DNA from: Clostridia bacterium
GTDB lineage: Bacteria; Bacillota_A; Clostridia; Christensenellales; CAG-138
DNA length: 27,304 bases
Assembly: GCA_017394605.1 (NCBI GenBank)
Contig: JAFPXU010000015.1
Span: 1-27,304 of the forward strand
Reading direction: 5' to 3'
Both the position numbers and the translations under genes were made by a program. The notes below the pieces were generated by a model. That model saw only the letters and a list, made by a program, of their open reading frames with translations. It made no database searches and was not told the DNA's origin. How positions within the stretch are numbered: position 1 is the stretch's first letter; every line of letters begins with the position of its first letter. Positions 19,642-27,167 of the stretch are shown piece after piece.

Positions 19642-20208
19642 ATGGCAGGACTCTATTCAAAGTTTCTTGATTTTATCGGAATTGAAGAATCGGACGAACC
19701 GGAAGATCAGGGATATTACGATCAGGATGATCGGTACGGCAACAACGACCGGTCATACGGACGCGATTACGGCAGGGATAACGACCGGACAAGAGATCGC
19801 GACCGTGACAGGGACCGCGATCGCGACAGAGACCGCGACCGCGACCGTGACAATCCCGTGACGTTCTCCGGCAGAGAAAAGCCGTCGAAAAACGTGAAGA
19901 GCACGGCAAACGCGCAGTCCGGCATCGGCAATCTTCCCATTAACGGCGGACAGAAGATGATCGTGTATCATCCGGTCAGTTATGAGGATACGCAGAGCAT
20001 TATCGACAACCTCCGCAACCGCAAGCCCGTTATCGTCAACATGGAGGAACTGGAAGTCGATACCGCACAGCGGATTCTGGACTTTCTTTCCGGCGCCGTA
20101 TACGCGCTGGACGGAACGATGTGCAAGATATCGAGAAACATTTTCGTTGTCGCTCCCCTGAACTATGACGTGGTCGGGAACGGCGACGACGAAGAATGGG
20201 ACATGTAA
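19642..20208 (+). CDS. sepF: Cell division protein SepF
   Basis: SepF bundles FtsZ filaments and ties them to the membrane. The membrane-binding amphipathic helix MAGLYSKFLDFIGI is at residues 1-14, an Arg/Asp linker at about 40-72 contains ten uninterrupted Arg-Asp pairs (51-70), and the SepF core runs from about 104 to 176, including the dimer-interface FLSGAVYAL around Gly151. ATG 19642 is chosen because CGGAGG (19628-19633) is eight bases ahead and because it places the membrane helix at the very start; the frame is open to 19615. A strong terminator follows. Confidence 0.95.
   Translation: MAGLYSKFLDFIGIEESDEPEDQGYYDQDDRYGNNDRSYGRDYGRDNDRTRDRDRDRDRDRDRDRDRDRDNPVTFSGREKPSKNVKSTANAQSGIGNLPINGGQKMIVYHPVSYEDTQSIIDNLRNRKPVIVNMEELEVDTAQRILDFLSGAVYALDGTMCKISRNIFVVAPLNYDVVGNGDDEEWDM
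19792..19851 (+). repeat. Arg-Asp coding repeat in the SepF linker
   Basis: Sixty bases encode ten consecutive Arg-Asp pairs. Arg codons vary (CGC, CGT, AGA, AGG) and Asp uses both GAC and GAT, so the repeat is maintained at protein level rather than being a fresh exact DNA expansion. The hexamer is still a candidate for slippage. Confidence 0.85.
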
Positions 20209-20234
20209 CGGAATCAGGACAAATCAGACAGGTC

Positions 20235-20262
20235 AGGCACACAGAGACGTGTGCCTTTTTTT
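20235..20262 (+). terminator. Rho-independent terminator after sepF
   Basis: AGGCACAC (20235-20242) pairs perfectly with GTGTGCCT (20249-20256) around a 6-base loop, followed by T7. The ribosome binding site of the next gene starts immediately after, so it may act as an attenuator for the DivIVA-WbqC pair. Confidence 0.88.
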
Positions 20263-20277
20263 GAAAGGTGAAAGACC

Positions 20278-20763
20278 GTGACAGTCAAGGATATTCTGGA
20301 TAAAAAGTTCGGCAGAAGTTTCTTCGGATATGACCCGCAGCAGGTGGACGGATTTCTGGACGATATCATCGACAAGATGGAAGCGCTTGACCGCGAACGT
20401 CAGGAAATGCTCACCGCAATGGAGTATCTGCTGAAGGAGATCGAACGGTACGAGAGCAGCGATGCCCCGGAACAGCAGAAGGAGAGGGGAAAGAACAGAC
20501 AGCGGAGCGAATCCGAGCTGAACATGTTCCGGAATCCCCGAAAGCGGACGGCGGAGGAAGAAAGCTCCGGGAAGCGTGAAGCGGAGCCGCCTGCTCCGGC
20601 GGAAAAGAAGGAAACGCCCGGGAAGCCTTCGTTCCTGATCCTTCCGGAGGAAACCAACCGGGAGGCGGACATGAAGGAGGAAGAGCACGGGGAAGAATCC
20701 CTGATCGATCAGCTTCTGAGGGAATATCCCCCGGAGGCGGGCAACGGAGGGGATGAACGATGA
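20278..20763 (+). CDS. Short DivIVA-domain protein
   Basis: Residues 1-60 match the DivIVA/GpsB N-terminal lipid-binding and coiled-coil module: KKFGRSFFGYDPQQVDGFLDDI followed by a heptad-like helix to about 60. The rest (about 60-161) is charged, Lys/Glu/Pro-rich and likely disordered, with no second coiled coil, so it is not a full-length DivIVA. It probably marks curved membrane at the septum or poles. The start is GTG 20278 with AAAGGTG at 20265-20271. The downstream gene starts inside its stop (ATGA). It lies 69 bases after sepF; yggT and ylmH, usually between them, are absent. Confidence 0.8.
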   Translation: MTVKDILDKKFGRSFFGYDPQQVDGFLDDIIDKMEALDRERQEMLTAMEYLLKEIERYESSDAPEQQKERGKNRQRSESELNMFRNPRKRTAEEESSGKREAEPPAPAEKKETPGKPSFLILPEETNREADMKEEEHGEESLIDQLLREYPPEAGNGGDER

Positions 20764-21479
20764 TCTACGGGATCATGCAGCCGTATTTTTTCCCGTATCT
20801 CGGTTATTTTTCCCTGATCAGGCATGCGGACAGATTTATCTTTTTCGATACGCCGCAGTATATTGAGCATGGATGGGTCAACCGCAACCGTGTTCTGAAA
20901 CAGGACGGGAGCACGATGTACATTACGGTCCCGATCAAAAAAACGGCGCGCGAAACGCCGATCAGGGAAATCGAGATCAGCGGGACCGACTGGACGGAAA
21001 AGATATTCGGACAGCTGACGGCATATAAAAAACGTGCGCCGCGCTACAGAGAAACGGTCGATTTTCTCCGCGAGGTGCTTCCTGCCAGGGAAGGCGAATC
21101 GCTTTCCGAGCTCAACATCAGGACGACTGAGGCGGTGTGCGCTTATATCGGACTGGAACGCCCGTTTGACGTGTTCTCGCAAATGGAGCTTCGAATCGAT
21201 CCGGTAAGGGAACCGGACGAGTGGGCACTGAATATTACCAAGGCACTGGGCGGGGATGTCTACGTGAACCCGCCGGGCGGGATGTCGTTCTTTGACCCCC
21301 GCAAATATGCTGCTGCCGGGATCGATCTGCAGTTTCTCCAGTCCAATCTTCCGACCTATGTGCAGCGGATCGGACGGTTTGAACCCGGGCTTTCCGTGAT
21401 CGATATGATGATGTTCTGCTCCCCGGACGAGATCCTCGATATGACGGGAGATTACAGGATCCTCAGGAAAGAGCCGTGA
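20760..21479 (+). CDS. WbqC-like family protein
   Basis: A 239-residue protein that starts with the family hallmark MIYGIMQPYFFPYLGYFSLI and continues with DTPQYIEHGWVNRNRV and a late NPPGGMSFF segment. No signal peptide or membrane segment. WbqC-like proteins are named after an O-antigen cluster gene and are often near sugar or lipopolysaccharide modification genes, but the activity is not established. It is translationally coupled to the DivIVA-domain gene (overlap ATGA), which is an unusual partner and suggests a joint envelope role. Confidence 0.85.
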   Translation: MIYGIMQPYFFPYLGYFSLIRHADRFIFFDTPQYIEHGWVNRNRVLKQDGSTMYITVPIKKTARETPIREIEISGTDWTEKIFGQLTAYKKRAPRYRETVDFLREVLPAREGESLSELNIRTTEAVCAYIGLERPFDVFSQMELRIDPVREPDEWALNITKALGGDVYVNPPGGMSFFDPRKYAAAGIDLQFLQSNLPTYVQRIGRFEPGLSVIDMMMFCSPDEILDMTGDYRILRKEP

Positions 21480-21526
21480 GAACGGGGCTGACAATTTCTT
21501 GTTCCCATCACGTCACATTCCATACA

Positions 21527-21555
21527 TTTACTTTGCGGATTCCCGCTGATATAAT
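21527..21555 (+). promoter_or_regulatory. Promoter of the Asp23-nusB-xseA operon
   Basis: TTTACT at 21527-21532 and TATAAT at 21550-21555 are 17 bases apart, with TG at 21547-21548 as an extended -10. Transcription should begin near 21562, leaving a leader of about 24 bases with the AGGAGGT site. Confidence 0.8.
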
Positions 21556-21585
21556 GATTACAATGAATAACTAGGAGGTAGAACC

Positions 21586-22038
21586 ATGGAAGAACTCAAC
21601 CAGGAAGCAATCAACCAGGAAGAACCTGTTGAAGATGGCGGAAAAATAGTTTTTGCCAATGATGTTATAGCTACCATCGCGGCTTTGGCCGCTGCGGACG
21701 TAGAGGGTGTTGCCGGAATGAGCGGAACCATGGCCGAAGGTCTGTCCGAACTGTTCGGCAAGAAGAATCTGACCAAGGGCGTCCGTGTGGAAACGGCGGA
21801 CAATCAGGTGAAAGTGGTTGCCTGCGTCAACATTTATTACGGGTACAAGATCCAGGAAGTCTGCAAGACGCTGCAGAAAGCCATCAAGGACGCTATCGAG
21901 ACGATGACCGGACTGCCGGTTGTTTCCGTGGACGCGTATGTGCAGTCCGTGGTGTTTGAGCAGCCGAAGGCAGAAGAGCCGGTCCCCGAGGAGCCCGAAG
22001 CGCCCGAGGCGGAAGTGGTAGAGCCGGAAGAGAACTGA
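21586..22038 (+). CDS. Asp23/Gls24 family envelope stress protein
   Basis: A 150-residue Asp23/Gls24 protein: GKIVFANDVIATIAALAAADVEGVAGM at the start, LTKGVRVE and NIYYGYKIQEVCKTLQKAIKDAIETMTG in the middle, and a Pro/Glu-rich acidic tail (about 125-150). In Staphylococcus, Asp23 is a very abundant cytoplasmic protein tethered to the membrane by AmaP and linked to cell wall stress. The amaP-like gene is directly downstream here. AGGAGGT (21573-21579) is an excellent binding site, suggesting high expression. Confidence 0.93.
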   Translation: MEELNQEAINQEEPVEDGGKIVFANDVIATIAALAAADVEGVAGMSGTMAEGLSELFGKKNLTKGVRVETADNQVKVVACVNIYYGYKIQEVCKTLQKAIKDAIETMTGLPVVSVDAYVQSVVFEQPKAEEPVPEEPEAPEAEVVEPEEN

Positions 22039-22063
22039 TTTTCCGGTCGCGGATAAAACATAC

Positions 22064-22092
22064 GGCGGTTTTTTCAAACCGCCTTATCTTTG
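22064..22092 (+). terminator. Hairpin after the Asp23 gene
   Basis: GGCGGTTT (22064-22071) pairs perfectly with AAACCGCC (22076-22083) with a TTTC loop, then TTATCTTTG. The tail is poor, so partial termination that keeps Asp23 in excess over AmaP is likely. Confidence 0.6.
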
Positions 22093-22111
22093 TAATGAGG
22101 GGGACTGACCC

Positions 22112-22657
22112 GTGAGATGGAAACTGCTTGAAAAAATAAGCGCGGGCGTGCTGAGCGTGATCAGCGGCCTGGCGGCGCTGGGTGCGATCCTCGCAGCGCT
22201 GCATGTGATACCTGCTGATACGACTTCCTGGCTGACAGCGAAGATTTTCGCTTCTGACGCCGGAAGATGGATCGCTGCGGGTCTCGGACTGCTCGTCCTG
22301 CTTTCCATTGCGGGGCTGGTCGTCAGGGCTGTTCATATGAGCAGACTTCAGGCGCGGTCCGCGAAGATCGGTTCGGATGAGAGCGGAAGCATGTTCATCA
22401 CCGTAGACGCGCTGGAACGCATGATCCGTTCGGTCTGCAAGCGCGAGGACGATGTGAAGAAATGTTCCGTTCAGGTCGATCCGTCCGAGAACGGCATTTC
22501 GTCCACTGTTCGTATCTCTGTTCCGCCGGAAACGGATCTGTCCGCATTTGCCCCCGCGCTGATGAGCAAGATCCGTACCGCTGTGAGCAACGTGACCGGC
22601 TTGCGGGTCATGGATGTTAAGCTGCTGATCGACCAGGCAAAACCTGCGGCAAAATAA
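22112..22657 (+). CDS. amaP: Alkaline shock response membrane anchor protein AmaP
   Basis: A 181-residue protein with two transmembrane helices at about 11-32 and 53-75, then a cytoplasmic domain (about 85-178) that itself resembles Asp23 (TVRISVPPETDLSAFAPALMSKIR, NVTGLRVMDVKLLID). In Staphylococcus AmaP anchors Asp23 at the membrane. The start is GTG 22112 after GAGGGGG (22097-22103). It sits between Asp23 and the DUF2273 gene, the classic order. Confidence 0.88.
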   Translation: MRWKLLEKISAGVLSVISGLAALGAILAALHVIPADTTSWLTAKIFASDAGRWIAAGLGLLVLLSIAGLVVRAVHMSRLQARSAKIGSDESGSMFITVDALERMIRSVCKREDDVKKCSVQVDPSENGISSTVRISVPPETDLSAFAPALMSKIRTAVSNVTGLRVMDVKLLIDQAKPAAK

Positions 22658-22683
22658 GAAAGATTGGAGTATCGGAGAAAACT

Positions 22684-22917
22684 ATGGATAAATTCAAGGC
22701 ATTTGTAAAGGAACATCTGTGGGCAACGATTCTGGTTGTCGCGGGTATCGTTCTGACGATTCTCCTGCTGACCATCGGCTTTTTCAAGACGCTGCTTCTT
22801 GCCGCGATTGTTGCCGCGTGCCTGTTCATCGGCAACAAGCTGGACAAGAACGGAACCGATAACGTGAAGGAATCGGTTGAAAAAATCTTCAGCAAAAAGG
22901 ACGAGGACAGCAAATGA
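22684..22917 (+). CDS. DUF2273 small membrane protein
   Basis: A 77-residue protein with two hydrophobic stretches (about 13-31 and 33-50) joined by a tight turn, and a charged C-terminus ending in SKKDEDSK. It matches DUF2273 proteins that accompany Asp23/AmaP in Firmicutes and probably forms part of the same membrane assembly. Function is not established. The stop overlaps the nusB start (ATGA). Confidence 0.88.
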   Translation: MDKFKAFVKEHLWATILVVAGIVLTILLLTIGFFKTLLLAAIVAACLFIGNKLDKNGTDNVKESVEKIFSKKDEDSK

Positions 22918-23318
22918 ACCGCACGCTCGCCCGGGAAGTCGCGATGAAACTGGTTTATTCCCGTCTCGTCGGCGGCAATGACACGCAGGACGCAATTCTT
23001 GAAAAATCAGAGATCACAGAACCACTTACCGAGCAGGATTCCAGATTCGCGGAGCAGCTGGTTCTCGGCGTGACGGAACACGCAGAAGAACTGGACGAGG
23101 TGATCAGCGCGCATGCGATCGGATGGTCTATCGGCAGAATCGACAAGGTGGATCTGGCCATTCTGCGGATCGCTGCCTATGAGATCCGTTATCTTGACGA
23201 GATCCCGGTTGGCGCATCCATCAATGAAGCGGTAAAACTGGCCAAACAGTTCGGCGGAGATCATTCCTATTCCTTTATCAACGGAATACTCGGTTCTCTG
23301 GCGAAAGAACAAAACTGA
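22914..23318 (+). CDS. nusB: Transcription antitermination factor NusB
   Basis: Binds boxA RNA with S10 (NusE) to promote rRNA antitermination. The all-helical 134-residue product shows REVAMKLVYS, the central DSRFAEQLVLGVTEH, RIDKVDLAILRIAAYEIRYLDEIPVGASINEAVKLAKQFGGDHSYSFINGILGSL, all family motifs. It is coupled to the upstream DUF2273 gene and sits 6 bases before the Kae1-like gene. It complements nusA in the same window. Confidence 0.95.
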   Translation: MNRTLAREVAMKLVYSRLVGGNDTQDAILEKSEITEPLTEQDSRFAEQLVLGVTEHAEELDEVISAHAIGWSIGRIDKVDLAILRIAAYEIRYLDEIPVGASINEAVKLAKQFGGDHSYSFINGILGSLAKEQN

Positions 23319-23324
23319 CAGCAC

Positions 23325-24284
23325 ATGGACAACCTGTATATCGGAATCGATACAAGCTGCTACACGACTTCGGTGGCTTGCATAAATCATGGGAGCATCG
23401 TCTTGGATGAAAGGACGGTGCTTTCTGTACCTTCAGGTGCCCGTGGCCTGCGCCAGTCCGATATGTTGTTCCAGCATAACCGGAATCTGCCGGCTCTTCT
23501 TGAAAAGCTGTTCGGAGTGATCGATCCGTCAGAGATCGAAGGGATCGGCGTGACCGAATGCCCGACTTCCGTGCCCGGTTCCTACATGCCTGCTTTTCTT
23601 GCGGGCGTTCTTGCTGCGGAATCCGTCGCACTGTCCAGAGGCGTGCCCCTGTTCAGAGGCACCCATCAGCAGATGCATATCCGCGCGGCGATGAAAGGGA
23701 ACGATACACTGAAGGACGAGGAACGCTTTCTTGCGTTCCACCTTTCCGGCGGAACGACGGATCTTCTTGCGGTGAAAATCGACGGAGGACAGGTTGGCAT
23801 GATTACGAGGATCGGATGGAGCGGAGACCTGCATGCCGGCCAGGTGGTCGACAGGACAGGCGTGATGCTCGGCTGCCCGTTTCCGTGCGGACCTCATCTG
23901 GAGAAGCTCGCGCTGGCAGCGTCCGCTCGGGACATCCGGATTCCGTCCAGCGTGCGGGGAAACGACTGCTCCCTTTCCGGAGCGGAGACGATGGCGAAAA
24001 GGATGATCGAATCCGGCGGGGACCGGACGGAGATCGCGTACGCCGTATACGACTGCATCGCGCGCACGGTAGCGAAGATGGCGAAAAACGCATCGGAAGA
24101 AACCGGCTGCGGAAAGATCCTGTTCGCCGGAGGCGTTTCATCGAGCGGTCTGCTGCGGAAGATGCTTTGTGACAGGATCGGGGGCGGAGCGGAGCTCTTT
24201 TTCGGCGCTCCGGAGCTGTCAACGGACAACGCGGTCGGTATCGCGCTGATGGCGGAGGATAATCGATGCAGCAGCCAGAAATGA
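23325..24284 (+). CDS. Kae1/TsaD-like domain protein (paralogue of TsaD)
   Basis: A 319-residue ASKHA-fold protein. The start YIGIDTSCYTTSVA is the nucleotide-binding hairpin; His114 and His118 in GTHQQMH are in the place of the two metal ligands of TsaD; HLSGGTTDL and the late PELSTDNAVGIA (Asp301) also match. True TsaD makes the threonylcarbamoyl-adenosine modification of tRNA with TsaB and TsaE, which are not in this window. Its start differs from the GIETSCDET of standard TsaD, and the gene lies between nusB and xseA, not in a tsa cluster. I therefore call it a paralogue, possibly with a different substrate. The ribosome binding site is weak and translation may be coupled to nusB. Confidence 0.8.
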   Translation: MDNLYIGIDTSCYTTSVACINHGSIVLDERTVLSVPSGARGLRQSDMLFQHNRNLPALLEKLFGVIDPSEIEGIGVTECPTSVPGSYMPAFLAGVLAAESVALSRGVPLFRGTHQQMHIRAAMKGNDTLKDEERFLAFHLSGGTTDLLAVKIDGGQVGMITRIGWSGDLHAGQVVDRTGVMLGCPFPCGPHLEKLALAASARDIRIPSSVRGNDCSLSGAETMAKRMIESGGDRTEIAYAVYDCIARTVAKMAKNASEETGCGKILFAGGVSSSGLLRKMLCDRIGGGAELFFGAPELSTDNAVGIALMAEDNRCSSQK

Positions 24285-25480
24285 TTTTCAGCGTATCGGA
24301 ACTGAACGAATATGTCTCTGCCCTGCTGTCGGCGGATCCGAATCTGAGATCGGTCCGGGTGAGAGGTGAGATCAGCGGATTCAAACGGCACAGTTCCGGA
24401 CATCTGTATTTTTCTCTGAAGGACGCGAACGCCGTCGTGCAGTGCGTCATGTTCCGCCAGTACGCGATCCGGATGTCATTCCGTCCGGAGGACGGGCAGC
24501 AGGTCACGGTGTCCGGCGCCGCTTCCATCTATACGCGGGACGGCAAGTTCCAGATCTACGTGCAGGAAATGGAAAGCGCCGGGAGAGGAGACCTTTACGC
24601 ACGCTTCATGAAAATGAAGGAGGACCTTGAGAAAGAGGGCCTTTTTGACGAATCACACAAAAAACCGATCCCGTTTCTGCCCGGATGCGTCGGCATCGTG
24701 ACATCCGGGACAGGCGCCGCCCTGCAGGATATTCTGCAGATCATCGGGCGCCGATTTCCGACCATGAATCTGGTTCTGTGCCCCGTCCGGGTGCAGGGGG
24801 AAGGAGCGGCGCAGGAAATTGCGGATGCGGTATCCGAAATGAATCGGCTTCACGCCGCCGACGTTCTGATCGTCGGAAGAGGCGGAGGGAGCATCGAGGA
24901 TCTGTGGGCGTTCAACGAACCGGTCGTCGCGCGCGCGATCTACGAAAGCGGGATACCGGTCATCAGCGCGGTCGGTCATGAAACGGATTTCACGATTGCG
25001 GATTTCACCGCGGATCTCAGGGCGCCGACGCCTTCCGCCGCAGCGGAGCTCGCCGTGCCGGAACTGGGAAAGATTCGTCTGGTTCTGGACCGCGACCGGG
25101 AGAGACTGGACGGGATACTTGGGAAAGATCTTTCGAGACGAAGAGACAAGCTCGGCCTTCTGATTCGTTCGCCGGGATTCATGCACGCGCAGATGCGCGT
25201 TTCCGAGGAGAGGACAAGACTGGATGCCGCTGCGGAAAGAATGCTCCGCGGGATGAATGAAAAAGCGGTTTCGGAACGTCACAGGCTCGAAAGAATGCAT
25301 GACAGGATAGGAGCGCTGTCGGTGCAGTCGGTACTCGACCGCGGGTTTACGATGATCTGCGCACCGGACGGACATCCTGTCAAAAGCGTGAAGGAACTGT
25401 CCGCGGGAGACACGGTCGGGGTTAGATTCCGCGACGGGACCGCGGACGCGGAGATCAGAACGATCCGGAGGAATGATTGA
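24266..25480 (+). CDS. xseA: Exodeoxyribonuclease VII large subunit
   Basis: Catalytic subunit of the single-strand-specific exonuclease that acts with XseB in repair. The OB-fold start (RVRGEISGFKRHSSGHLYFSLKD), the catalytic-domain motifs GIVTSGTGAALQDIL, VGRGGGSIEDLWAFN and GHETDFTIADFTADLRAPTPSAAAEL, a long coiled coil from about 265 to 350, and a C-terminal barrel with LDRGFTMI are all present. At 404 residues it is of normal length. ATG 24266 is chosen because GGAGG (24254-24258) is seven bases ahead, so the gene overlaps the Kae1-like gene by 19 bases. Confidence 0.96.
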   Translation: MQQPEMIFSVSELNEYVSALLSADPNLRSVRVRGEISGFKRHSSGHLYFSLKDANAVVQCVMFRQYAIRMSFRPEDGQQVTVSGAASIYTRDGKFQIYVQEMESAGRGDLYARFMKMKEDLEKEGLFDESHKKPIPFLPGCVGIVTSGTGAALQDILQIIGRRFPTMNLVLCPVRVQGEGAAQEIADAVSEMNRLHAADVLIVGRGGGSIEDLWAFNEPVVARAIYESGIPVISAVGHETDFTIADFTADLRAPTPSAAAELAVPELGKIRLVLDRDRERLDGILGKDLSRRRDKLGLLIRSPGFMHAQMRVSEERTRLDAAAERMLRGMNEKAVSERHRLERMHDRIGALSVQSVLDRGFTMICAPDGHPVKSVKELSAGDTVGVRFRDGTADAEIRTIRRND

Positions 25481-25683
25481 TGGAACAGGAACAGATGACT
25501 TTTGAACAGAAGATGGAACGGCTCGAGAACGTGGTGAGGAAGCTGGAAAGCGGAACGGGTTCGCTGGATGAGATGATTTCCCTTTATGAAGAGGGAATGC
25601 GTCTTCATGAAGCGTGCTCCAAGCAGCTGGACGAATACGAAGGTAAGCTTCAGAAACTTTCTGCGGTGAAAGCGGACGCGTAG
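25480..25683 (+). CDS. xseB: Exodeoxyribonuclease VII small subunit
   Basis: A 67-residue helical protein that binds the long helices of XseA. The family motif FEQKMERLENVVRKLESGTGSLDEMISLYEEGM covers most of the first half. ATG 25480 overlaps the xseA stop (TGATG) and is eight bases after GGAGG (25467-25471). A TTG one codon upstream is also open but unlikely to be used. Confidence 0.95.
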   Translation: MEQEQMTFEQKMERLENVVRKLESGTGSLDEMISLYEEGMRLHEACSKQLDEYEGKLQKLSAVKADA

Positions 25684-25725
25684 GAAACGGCATTCCAAAA
25701 TCTGAAAAAGGAGCGTGCCGGCACC

Positions 25726-26601
25726 GTGATCAAACCCGTGCCGGCCGGCAGAGATATGGCTTTTAAGGAAAAATGGAGTTACTATCAGACGCTGACGGAG
25801 AGCATGCTTCGCGTGCTGGCGGATCAGAGCGATACGCCTCAGCTTCTGTATGACAGCATGACGTACAGCCTATTCGCGGGCGGAAAACGCCTGAGACCGG
25901 CGCTTTGCCTCTCGACTAGCGAAATGCTGGACGGAACGGCAACAGACGCGTTGAAAGCAGCATGCGCGCTCGAAATGATCCATACCTATTCGCTGATCCA
26001 CGACGATCTTCCGGCGATGGACAACGACGACATGCGCCGCGGCAAACCCAGCTGCCACAAGGCGTTCGGCGAAGCGAACGCAATCCTTGCCGGCGACGGG
26101 CTTCTTACCCTTGCCTGCCTGACACTGGCTCAGAGCAACAATCTGAAAGTGATCAACTGCGTGATGAGAGGCGCTCTTGATATGGTTTCCGGACAGTCGC
26201 TGGACCTCAACGGCAAGCAGGATGCAGAAACACTGTTCGCGATTCACGAAAAGAAGACCGGTGCGCTGATTCGTGCTTCCGTTCTGGCGGGGGCCTATTC
26301 TGCGGGGGCGAACCAGAGACAGGTACAGCTGCTTGCGGAGTTCGCGGAGCATTTCGGCATGCTGTTTCAGATCACGGACGATATTTTGGATGTGACCGGA
26401 TCACCCGAGTTGCTTGGAAAGACGCCCGGGAAGGACAGAACGGAGAATAAAGTCACATTCGTGACGCTGTACGGAATGGACGTCGCACTGGTGGAAGCTT
26501 CCCATGCGGCGGATGCTGCGTTGGAATCCCTTCAGGAAATAAAACTGGACAGTTCATTTCTGGAAGAATTGACTCGCTTTACACTGAACAGAAGCTGGTA
26601 A
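25726..26601 (+). CDS. ispA: Short-chain polyprenyl diphosphate synthase (farnesyl/geranyl type)
   Basis: Condenses isopentenyl diphosphate with allylic diphosphates to farnesyl diphosphate, the primer for undecaprenyl carrier lipid. GGKRLRP is at residues 52-58, the first Asp-rich motif DDLPAMD at 93-99 followed by RRGKPSCH, and the second DDILD at 218-222 within QITDDILDVTGSPELLGK. The 291-residue form starts at GTG 25726, twelve bases after AAGGAG (25708-25713). An in-frame ATG at 25756 would drop ten residues and is a fair alternative. The xseB-ispA order is conserved in Firmicutes. Confidence 0.93.
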   Translation: MIKPVPAGRDMAFKEKWSYYQTLTESMLRVLADQSDTPQLLYDSMTYSLFAGGKRLRPALCLSTSEMLDGTATDALKAACALEMIHTYSLIHDDLPAMDNDDMRRGKPSCHKAFGEANAILAGDGLLTLACLTLAQSNNLKVINCVMRGALDMVSGQSLDLNGKQDAETLFAIHEKKTGALIRASVLAGAYSAGANQRQVQLLAEFAEHFGMLFQITDDILDVTGSPELLGKTPGKDRTENKVTFVTLYGMDVALVEASHAADAALESLQEIKLDSSFLEELTRFTLNRSW

Positions 26602-26631
26602 TTCATACGGAGGACTGAGAGAGGAAAGCAG

Positions 26632-27099
26632 ATGAAAGAGTTTTTCAAAAAGTTTTTTGATATCAAGTTCTGGAAGTTCATCCTGGTCGGGATCGCGAAT
26701 ACGCTGTTTGGGTCCGCAATTATGTTTCTGTTCTATAACGCGTTCCATTTCAGCTATTGGGTGTCGTCCGCGGCGAACTACGTATTCGGAAGCATTCTGA
26801 GCTATTTTCTGAACAAGCACTTTACTTTCCGCAAAAAGGGTGATACATTGAAGTCTGTTTTGCGGTTTACGGTAAACATTCTCCTCTGCTATTTGCTAGC
26901 GTATGGTATTGCAAAACCCCTGATTGCAAGACTTTTGAGCACGTCGACGATCAGTATTCAGGAGAATGTGGCAATGCTTGCGGGTATGGTCCTGTTTGTC
27001 GCGTTCAACTATATCGGACAGCGCTTTTTCGTCTTCCGTGACAAGGAGGAAACGCCCGTTCCGGAAACGGAAGAGCGGAAGGACGATCAGGGCATTTAA
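26632..27099 (+). CDS. GtrA family membrane protein
   Basis: A 155-residue protein with four hydrophobic helices (about 13-33, 39-58, 77-97, 112-132) and the two repeated family marks, NYVFGSILSYFLNKHFTFR after helix 2 and FNYIGQRFFVFR after helix 4, consistent with internal duplication. The tail is acidic. GtrA proteins are thought to flip polyprenyl-phosphate-linked sugars or take part in glycosylation of surface polymers. The gene begins 30 bases after ispA and may be co-transcribed with it, placing carrier-lipid synthesis and its user together; that link is inference. Confidence 0.92.
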   Translation: MKEFFKKFFDIKFWKFILVGIANTLFGSAIMFLFYNAFHFSYWVSSAANYVFGSILSYFLNKHFTFRKKGDTLKSVLRFTVNILLCYLLAYGIAKPLIARLLSTSTISIQENVAMLAGMVLFVAFNYIGQRFFVFRDKEETPVPETEERKDDQGI

Positions 27100-27132
27100 T
27101 TGGAATGAAACCGGCTCGGCAGAGCTTGCCAC

Positions 27133-27161
27133 TTGAGAACCAAAACCGGTTATGATATAAT
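27133..27161 (+). promoter_or_regulatory. Near-consensus promoter for the RNA at the right edge
   Basis: TTGAGA at 27133-27138 and TATAAT at 27156-27161 are separated by exactly 17 bases, with TG at 27153-27154 as an extended -10. Transcription should begin near 27168. It is one of the best promoters in the window, yet no start codon with a ribosome binding site follows within the remaining sequence. Confidence 0.85.
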
Positions 27162-27167
27162 TATTTT

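Noticed and set aside
19780..19860. Short tandem repeat considered as a CRISPR-like or DNA repeat array
   Set aside because: It is in frame inside sepF, encodes Arg-Asp pairs with varied codons, and has no spacers.
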